From an uncultured bacterium (GTDB lineage Bacteria; Cyanobacteriota; Vampirovibrionia; Gastranaerophilales; Gastranaerophilaceae): 64,000 nucleotides of DNA. The stretch spans positions 124,001 through 188,000 of the forward strand of contig CAREDV010000001.1 of NCBI GenBank assembly GCA_948964545.1, given 5' to 3'. A program made the position numbers and the translations under genes. Below the pieces are notes generated by a model. The model was not told where the DNA came from, searched no databases, and saw nothing but the letters and a program-made list of their open reading frames with translations. Below, piece after piece: positions 58,867-64,000 of the stretch (the first letter of the stretch is position 1; each line of letters starts with the position of its first letter).

Positions 58867-59568
58867 ATGAGAAAAGGATTTACTTTGGCTGAAGTTTTGA
58901 TTACTATTGGGATAATAGGTGTAGTTTCGGCATTGACAATACCGTCTCTGATTGCTGAATATAAAGAAAAACAGATAGTTACAAGAGTAAAAAAAGAATA
59001 TTCAATGCTCAGTCAAGCTGTTAGAATGATGATTGCGTATAATGGTCAAATAAATGAATGGGGTGATCAGAGTTATGAAACTTTCGAAAGAGAATTGTTA
59101 AAGCAGTTAAATGTTGTAAAATCGTGTAGTGAAGGACATCTATGCGGTGCTCATTATATGAATATGCCTGCTCATGTTTTGTCAAACGGTCTTATTGTTC
59201 AACTCCGCAATCGTCGAGATTGTTCTGTGGATTATTCTACAGCAGCTGATGCATTATCTGGTAAAAAATTTGATATTTTTTATTGTGCATCAGTAAACGT
59301 ATATTTAAGTTCCAGATATAATAGCAGAGGTCATGCTATACCTAATTATAAAAATAAAGTTTTTAATTTTGTAGTTTATTCTGATGGTGTTTTGCCTCAA
59401 GGTCACAAAAATGCTGGCTATGATGGAAACTTCAAGTTTTGTGCACCTGATAGTGTAAGTAGTGCCAATTGTACTGCCTGGGTGCTTTATAATGAAAATA
59501 TTGACTATAATTATTGCAAAGATAAATTATCCTGGGATGGTGCACACAGTTGTAAAGAAGCAAAATAG
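58867..59568 (+). CDS. type IV pilin-like prepilin
   Basis: 233 residues. MRKGFTLAEVLITIGIIGVV is a classic short prepilin leader with GFTLAEV at position 4, no poly-G tract. Pilin-like C-terminal domain with at least six Cys and a Tyr/Asn-rich end (NIDYNYCKDKLSWDGAHSCK). CGGAAAGGAAGTT precedes the ATG. It is probably repressed by the divergent XRE gene. It differs from the other two prepilins in lacking an extended N-terminus. Confidence 0.88.
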   Translation: MRKGFTLAEVLITIGIIGVVSALTIPSLIAEYKEKQIVTRVKKEYSMLSQAVRMMIAYNGQINEWGDQSYETFERELLKQLNVVKSCSEGHLCGAHYMNMPAHVLSNGLIVQLRNRRDCSVDYSTAADALSGKKFDIFYCASVNVYLSSRYNSRGHAIPNYKNKVFNFVVYSDGVLPQGHKNAGYDGNFKFCAPDSVSSANCTAWVLYNENIDYNYCKDKLSWDGAHSCKEAK

Positions 59569-59633
59569 TTGAAATAATAATTTTGTTTAATTAAAAATTA
59601 AATAATTAAAATTATTAAGAAAAGTTTACAAAA

Positions 59634-59664
59634 GCCTAAAAAGTTCTTTTATAAGGCATTTTTT
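59634..59664 (+). terminator. probable terminator of the prepilin gene
   Basis: GCCT...AGGC with inner AAAAG/CTTTT pairing, then T6. Confidence 0.6.
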
Positions 59665-59755
59665 AACATGCTGACCAATATTGAAACAGTGGCGTTTTTA
59701 AAAAAACATTCAAATTTTAACTGGTTTATATGTATGAAAAACATGCTCAAACTGC

Positions 59756-59783
59756 TTGCAATCAATAATTTAGCAAGTATGAT
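59756..59783 (+). promoter_or_regulatory. promoter of the ribosomal operon
   Basis: TTGCAA (59756-59761), 16-bp spacer, TATGAT (59778-59783), about 50 bases before the infA ATG. Confidence 0.6.
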
Positions 59784-59835
59784 GGATTTATAGTGCAAAG
59801 TTGTGCACTGGTCGAATTACAAAAAAGGAAATTTA

Positions 59836-60051
59836 ATGGCTAAAGACGTAATAGAATTAGAAGGTACAATTTTGGAAGCTATGCCGAACGCAATGTTTCG
59901 CGTAAAGCTTGAAAATGACCACGAAATCCTTGCTCATATTTCAGGTAAAATTAGAAAAAATTTCATCAGAATTTTGCCAGGTGATAAAGTAAAAGTTGAA
60001 ATGACACCATATGATTTGAGTAGAGGACGCATTACTTTCAGATTAAAGTAG
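59836..60051 (+). CDS. infA: translation initiation factor IF-1
   Basis: 71 residues from ATG at 59836; the ATG at 59803 is spurious. MAKDVIELEGTILEAMPNAM then FRVKLENDHEILAHISGKIR is a full S1-type OB fold of IF-1. It starts the alpha-type ribosomal operon here; secY, adk and map, usually upstream, are not present. Confidence 0.97.
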   Translation: MAKDVIELEGTILEAMPNAMFRVKLENDHEILAHISGKIRKNFIRILPGDKVKVEMTPYDLSRGRITFRLK

Positions 60052-60099
60052 TGCATAAGCAGGAAAAGTACATCTCACACAATATAAAGGAAAAACAAA

Positions 60100-60213
60100 A
60101 TGAAAGTAAGATCATCAGTAAAACCAATTTGCGATAAATGCAAATGTATTAAAAGAAAAGGCAGAATTGCCGTAATTTGCGAAAACCCAAAACACAAACA
60201 AAGACAGGGTTAA
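60100..60213 (+). CDS. rpmJ: 50S ribosomal protein L36
   Basis: 37 residues: MKVRSSVKPICDKCKCIKRK then GRIAVICENPKHKQRQG. The zinc ligand pattern C-x2-C-x12-C-x4-H (C11, C14, C27, H32) is complete. It lies 48 bases after infA. Confidence 0.97.
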   Translation: MKVRSSVKPICDKCKCIKRKGRIAVICENPKHKQRQG

Positions 60214-60369
60214 TCGCATAGCTGAAACTGCGGGCATCAGTAGTTGGTGAGGAAGTATTTATCCCTCATACACAAAAAAATCTAACAACAGGGGCAGAAA
60301 GGATGCCGCAAGCGGGAGACCGTTTATGACAAAAATTTGCTCGAAAGCCAAGAGAAAGGAAAAAGAAAA

Positions 60370-60735
60370 ATGGCAAGACTATCTGGGGTAGATTTACCTC
60401 GTAACAAAAGAATGGAAATCGCGTTGACATATATTTATGGCATCGGACCTACAAGAGCTAAAAAAATTCTTGAAGCTACTAATATTTCACCTGATTTAAG
60501 AACAGATGATTTGACAGATGAAGATATTAAAGTTTTAAGAAACGAATTGGCTAACTACCACATCGAAGGTGACCTTCGTCGTGAAGTTACAATGCATATC
60601 AAACGTTTACAAGAGATTGGCTCTTACAGAGGTATGAGACACAAACGCAACTTACCATGCCGCGGACAAAGAACAAAAACTAACGCAAGAACAAGACGCG
60701 GTAAAAAAGGTATGGCAATCACTAAAAAGAAATAA
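60370..60735 (+). CDS. rpsM: 30S ribosomal protein S13
   Basis: 121 residues from ATG at 60370 (AGAAAGGAAAAAGAAAA upstream; the ATG-like start at 60337 is spurious). MARLSGVDLPRNKRMEIALT, YIYGIGPTRAKKIL and basic C-terminus PCRGQRTKTNARTRRGKKG are standard S13. A 156-nt spacer with repeats separates it from rpmJ. Confidence 0.97.
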   Translation: MARLSGVDLPRNKRMEIALTYIYGIGPTRAKKILEATNISPDLRTDDLTDEDIKVLRNELANYHIEGDLRREVTMHIKRLQEIGSYRGMRHKRNLPCRGQRTKTNARTRRGKKGMAITKKK

Positions 60736-60759
60736 GTAATAAAATAGAGGAAATAAAAA

Positions 60760-61146
60760 ATGGCAAGACCAGTAAAAACTAAGAAAAAAGAAAAAAAGAA
60801 CGTATTGCAGGGTGTTGTACACATTCAATCAACATTTAACAATACAATCGTAACTTCTACTGATACTCAAGGTAATGCTATTGCATGGGCAACAGCAGGT
60901 GCTTCTGGTTTCAAAGGAGCAAGAAAAGGAACTCCATTTGCAGCTCAGTCAGCAGCTGAATCAGTAGCTAAAAAATCTATCGACCAAGGTATGAAAAAAG
61001 TTGAAGTTTATATCAAAGGACCAGGTTCAGGTAGAGAAACTGCAATCCGCGCTATTCAAGCTGCAGGTTTAGAAATTACTTTAATTAAAGACGTAACTCC
61101 TATCCCTCACAACGGATGCAGACCGCCTAAGAAAAGACGTGTATAG
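60760..61146 (+). CDS. rpsK: 30S ribosomal protein S11
   Basis: 128 residues. VHIQSTFNNTIVTSTDTQGN and IKDVTPIPHNGCRPPKKRRV are diagnostic. It follows rpsM by 24 bases. Confidence 0.97.
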   Translation: MARPVKTKKKEKKNVLQGVVHIQSTFNNTIVTSTDTQGNAIAWATAGASGFKGARKGTPFAAQSAAESVAKKSIDQGMKKVEVYIKGPGSGRETAIRAIQAAGLEITLIKDVTPIPHNGCRPPKKRRV

Positions 61147-61307
61147 TGCGAGCGGCCTGAGAGCGAGGCTGGTGGTAGTTTTGCGAAAGTAAAGATAATC
61201 AGAGCCAAAGCCCGTTAGTCGTGAGCAAGACAATTAAAAGTTACTCGGGGGCTTGCTTTAAGCCAAAAAGCAAACCGTAGATGCCCCGAAAAGAAAAGGA
61301 GAAAATA
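61147..61307 (+). other. structured 161-nt spacer before rpsD
   Basis: It begins TGCGAGCGGCC and holds CCCGTTAGTCGTGAGCAA at 61211-61228, like the HU 3' UTR. A stem from about 61244 pairs CTCGGGG with CCCCGA around an inner TTGCTTT/AAAGCAA. This could be a ribosomal protein (S4) binding leader. Confidence 0.5.
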
Positions 61308-61910
61308 ATGGCAAGATATACAGGACCAACAAATAAATTATTTAGAAATAAAAAAGTAAAAGATTTGTCTAATAGAAAATTGACTTCTTCTATGAGACAA
61401 ACAGCTTCAGGTCAACATGGTGCAGTTAGAAAGAAACTTTCTGAATACGCTCTTCACCTAGTTGAAAAACAAAAAATCAGATTCACATATTTGGTATCTG
61501 AAAAACAATTTGCTAAATATTATTCAGAAGCAGCTAGAAGAAAAGGCGTTACAGGTACAATTTTGCTTCAACTTTTAGAATCAAGATTAGATAACGTTCT
61601 TTACAGAGCAGGCTTAGGTATTACACGTAAACAAACAAGACAAATCGTTAACCACGGTCACGTTCTTGTTAATGATAAAAAAGTTGATATTCCATCTTAC
61701 CTTGTAAAAGCAGGTGATGTAATCACTATCAAATCAAAAAGTGCAGCTTTCTTGAAATCTGTAACTGAATTGATTGATATGGCTTGTGCTCCAGCTTGGA
61801 TGACAATTGATAAAGATGCTTTGAAAATCACTTTCGACAGAATTCCTGAAAGAGAAGAATTAGATTCTGAATTCAAAGAACAACTTGTAATTGAGTACTA
61901 CTCTAAGTAG
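61308..61910 (+). CDS. rpsD: 30S ribosomal protein S4
   Basis: 200 residues from ATG at 61308 (AGGAGAAAATA upstream). MARYTGPTNKLFRNKKVKDL and the S4 RNA-binding domain (LESRLDNVLYRAGLG, ARQIVNHGHVLVN-type stretch as RQIVNHGHVLVNDKKVD). It lacks the zinc cysteines, the C-minus S4 type. Also a feedback regulator of this operon in other bacteria. Confidence 0.97.
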   Translation: MARYTGPTNKLFRNKKVKDLSNRKLTSSMRQTASGQHGAVRKKLSEYALHLVEKQKIRFTYLVSEKQFAKYYSEAARRKGVTGTILLQLLESRLDNVLYRAGLGITRKQTRQIVNHGHVLVNDKKVDIPSYLVKAGDVITIKSKSAAFLKSVTELIDMACAPAWMTIDKDALKITFDRIPEREELDSEFKEQLVIEYYSK

Positions 61911-62030
61911 TGCGAGCTAGACAGCTATGCCTAAGGCATATATCCGCATGGGATTTTGAAAAATAATTACAAAACCTGAGTGGAAATCGGCTTCGCCGAC
62001 AAATAGTTAACAAAAAACTAGGAGAAAAAC
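61911..62030 (+). other. structured 120-nt spacer before rpoA
   Basis: Begins TGCGAGC at 61911, then ATGCC-TA-AGGCAT and GGC-TTC-GCC small hairpins, then AGGAGAAAAAC as the rpoA ribosome site. Confidence 0.45.
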
Positions 62031-62996
62031 ATGGAATTAAAAATTAAAAATGTTAATACAACAACAAGTTCTGACGGCTCACAATACGGTAAATTCGTTA
62101 TTGAACCGTTAGAAAAAGGTTTCGGTACAACAATCGGAAACTCTTTAAGACGTGTATTACTTTCAAGCTTAGAAGGAACAGCTGTTACTTCAGTTAGAAT
62201 CGAAGGTATAACTCACGAATACACTGCAATTCCTGGTGTATTAGAAGATGTTATCGATGTTATGCTTAACCTTAAAGGATTGGTTGTAAAAACTGATTCC
62301 AAAGAACCTCAAACATTGAGAATTGATGTTGATCGTCCAGGCGCAGTACTTGCAAGTGATATTCAACTTCCTGCAGGTGTTAAAGTTGTTAACCCTGACT
62401 GGTTGATTTGTACAGTAGCAGATGGCGGAAGTTTCCATGCTGACGTTACTATTGAAACAGGAAAAGGTTACGTTGCTCACGATGTACCTAGAGATTCAAA
62501 AGGCGTTTCAATTGATGTTCTTCCAATAGATGCAACATTTATGCCTATTAAACGTGTAAGCTATACTGTTGAAAATACTCGTGTTGGTGATTCAATTGAT
62601 TTTGATAAATTGACTTTAGAAATTTGGTCAAATGGTTCAATTGATGTAACAAACGCATTGAGCCAAGCTTCAAACTTGTTAATTGATCACTTTATGCAAA
62701 TTTCATCTATTACAGGTCAGCCTGTAATCACTCCTTCAATGACTGTTGAAGAAACTGTTGAAGATGAAGCAGATACACCGACAATGACAATCGAAGAATT
62801 AGAACTTTCAGTAAGAGCGTACAACTGCTTGAAACGTGCAAGCATTAACTCAATGAGTGAATTATTGAAAAAATCAGAACATGATTTATTGAATATTAAA
62901 AACTTCGGAAAGAAATCATCTGATGAAGTAATTGAAAGACTTCACCACTTCGGTTTAGACCTAGCTCCAAACCCTGAAGTAGAAGAAGAAGTATAA
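62031..62996 (+). CDS. rpoA: RNA polymerase alpha subunit
   Basis: 321 residues. N-terminal assembly domain: FVIEPLEKGFGTTIGNSLRR and VLLSSLEGTAVTSVRIEGI. C-terminal domain from about 250: LELSVRAYNCLKRASINSMS, FGKKSSDEVIERL. Assembles core RNA polymerase and binds UP elements and activators. Confidence 0.98.
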   Translation: MELKIKNVNTTTSSDGSQYGKFVIEPLEKGFGTTIGNSLRRVLLSSLEGTAVTSVRIEGITHEYTAIPGVLEDVIDVMLNLKGLVVKTDSKEPQTLRIDVDRPGAVLASDIQLPAGVKVVNPDWLICTVADGGSFHADVTIETGKGYVAHDVPRDSKGVSIDVLPIDATFMPIKRVSYTVENTRVGDSIDFDKLTLEIWSNGSIDVTNALSQASNLLIDHFMQISSITGQPVITPSMTVEETVEDEADTPTMTIEELELSVRAYNCLKRASINSMSELLKKSEHDLLNIKNFGKKSSDEVIERLHHFGLDLAPNPEVEEEV

Positions 62997-63024
62997 GTTA
63001 AGTAAAAAATAAAAGGATAAAACA

Positions 63025-63453
63025 ATGAGACACCAAACTAAAAAACATACGCTGGGACGTGCTAAGGATCAAAGAGACGCTTTGTTACGTTCTTTAGCGA
63101 CTGAACTTTTTGTACACGGTGAAATCAAAACAACTATGGCAAGAGCAAAAGCTTTGAAACCATATGCTGAAGAAATTATCACCCTTGCAAAAAGAGGCGA
63201 TTTACACGCTCGCCGTCAAGCTGTTAAATTCATATTTGATAAGGAAACAGGCAGATTTATGGATTTAGCAACAGGAGAAGTTTTTGAAGCTCCTCAAGCT
63301 GATAAAAAATTGGCTGAAGAAACAGTTTTGAGAAAACTTTTCACAATCATTGGTAAAAAATACTCTGACCGTCAAGGCGGATACACAAGAATATTTAGAT
63401 TACCTCCAAGACGCGGTGACGCTTCTGAAATGGCTTTAATCCAGTTGGTATAA
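63025..63453 (+). CDS. rplQ: 50S ribosomal protein L17
   Basis: 142 residues. MRHQTKKHTLGRAKDQRDAL and LRSLATELFVHGEIKTTMAR are standard L17. It lies 28 bases after rpoA. Confidence 0.97.
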   Translation: MRHQTKKHTLGRAKDQRDALLRSLATELFVHGEIKTTMARAKALKPYAEEIITLAKRGDLHARRQAVKFIFDKETGRFMDLATGEVFEAPQADKKLAEETVLRKLFTIIGKKYSDRQGGYTRIFRLPPRRGDASEMALIQLV

Positions 63454-63456
63454 GCC

Positions 63457-64000
63457 ATGCGTTATACGCTTCAGGTTCAGTATATCGGGAAAAATTTTGC
63501 AGGCAGCCAAATTCAATTTGAAAACGGCAGAGAAATTGAAACCCCGACTATACAAGGTGAACTTGAAAAAGCACTTTGTAAATTGATAATCGGCGGCAAA
63601 GCCGCCGTGAATAAAACCCGACAAGTTAAAACAGTCTTTTCCGGACGAACCGACAGAGGTGTAAATTCAGAAGGACAGGTAGTTCATTTTGACACTGACA
63701 AATCTATTGTTGCTTCAAAGTTTGTCTATCAGTTAAATGAAATACTTCCTAAAGAAATTTCTGTCAGTGACTTGAAAGCAGTTGATGAAAAATTTCACGC
63801 TCAAAAGTCCGCTAAAAGCAGATATTACAGATACGTTTTTGTAAATCGTAAATGTAAAAATGCGTTTGACGGCGATTTGATGAGAGTGAAATTTGATATC
63901 AATATTGATAGAATGAATAAAGCCTTAAGTTATCTTTTAGGTGAACACGATTTCTCAAGTTTCAAAAGTTCAGGAACGCTTAACCCGAGCAAAGTCTGTT
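63457..64000 (+). CDS. truA: tRNA pseudouridine synthase A (partial, runs off the window)
   Basis: Starts MRYTLQVQYIGKNFAGSQIQ, with the catalytic Asp motif VFSGRTDRGVNSEGQVVHF near residue 66-84. About 181 residues are visible. It converts U38-U40 in tRNA anticodon stems to pseudouridine. Before the motif there is a short extra stretch (IIGGKAAVNKTRQ) encoded in part by the palindrome GGCGGCAAAGCCGCC at about 63592. It follows rplQ by 3 bases. Confidence 0.9.
   Translation, partial: MRYTLQVQYIGKNFAGSQIQFENGREIETPTIQGELEKALCKLIIGGKAAVNKTRQVKTVFSGRTDRGVNSEGQVVHFDTDKSIVASKFVYQLNEILPKEISVSDLKAVDEKFHAQKSAKSRYYRYVFVNRKCKNAFDGDLMRVKFDINIDRMNKALSYLLGEHDFSSFKSSGTLNPSKVC

Noticed and set aside
59669..59793. 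42-codon ORF upstream of infA (MLTNIETVAFLKKH...)
   Set aside because: No ribosome site and it overlaps the infA promoter; more likely chance.

Overview
The window is AT-rich Gram-negative-type bacterial chromosome. The likeliest source is a gut Vampirovibrionia/Melainabacteria lineage, order Gastranaerophilales. Support for this is three prepilin-like genes carrying a (G)FTLAEVL-x-T-x-GIIG N-terminal segment, a protein beginning MGMAASQARFLGLTARK, LPS-export genes (lptB plus an LptF/G permease), an ExbB/ExbD/TonB set and a flagellar-type export gate. This assignment rests on remembered family features, not a database search. UGA and UAG both act as ordinary stops.

Layout. 0-8 kb: a GGGtGRT-family gene, a small divergent switch (XRE regulator plus a 53-residue ORF), and a leftward operon of a TonB-like membrane protein, a sigma-like factor and a zinc-ribbon/ATPase/TPR protein. 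8-19 kb: two paralogous XRE regulators with matching operators beside a DUF1796 gene, then hemW, a MotA/MotB (ZorA/ZorB-like) pair, a PFL/UPF0210 gene, uvrC, an OmpH-like gene, a proline-rich protein with an annexin-like motif, and pgk. 19.5-23 kb: a compact operon of a SpoA-domain protein with fliO, fliP, fliQ and fliR. 23-32 kb: an XRE locus with a 38-bp palindrome, ftsH, an exbD-exbD-exbB-tonB operon, a SpoIID protein and HU. 32-40 kb: a prepilin gene out of frame at a G10 tract, rsmD, fixC-fixX, two more XRE genes and a glycosyltransferase operon whose second gene is split by an amber codon. 40-50 kb: agmatinase, ligA, a SIMPL protein, an EF-hand/calpain-like protease, a NAGPA-type glycosidase, an LptF/G permease, lptB, and a second G10-tract prepilin that is in frame. 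50-59 kb: trpS, four lineage-type hypothetical genes, two XRE genes, a polyprenyl synthetase, lepB, another XRE gene with a 42-bp palindrome and a third prepilin. 59.8-64 kb: infA-rpmJ-rpsM-rpsK-rpsD-rpoA-rplQ-truA with unusually long, structured spacers.

The main theme outside housekeeping genes is small-scale regulation. Nine small XRE-type regulators occur in 64 kb, and at least five sit beside recognisable palindromic operators. Three XRE genes (1379, 23285, 56043) are followed by a tiny 23-26 residue hydrophobic ORF with a near-consensus promoter and a strong Shine-Dalgarno, a repeated module that looks like a small toxin or signalling-peptide system. Two prepilin genes carry ten-G tracts in the coding region just before the pilin segment, one ON and one OFF at the same tract length, which suggests phase variation of surface pilins.
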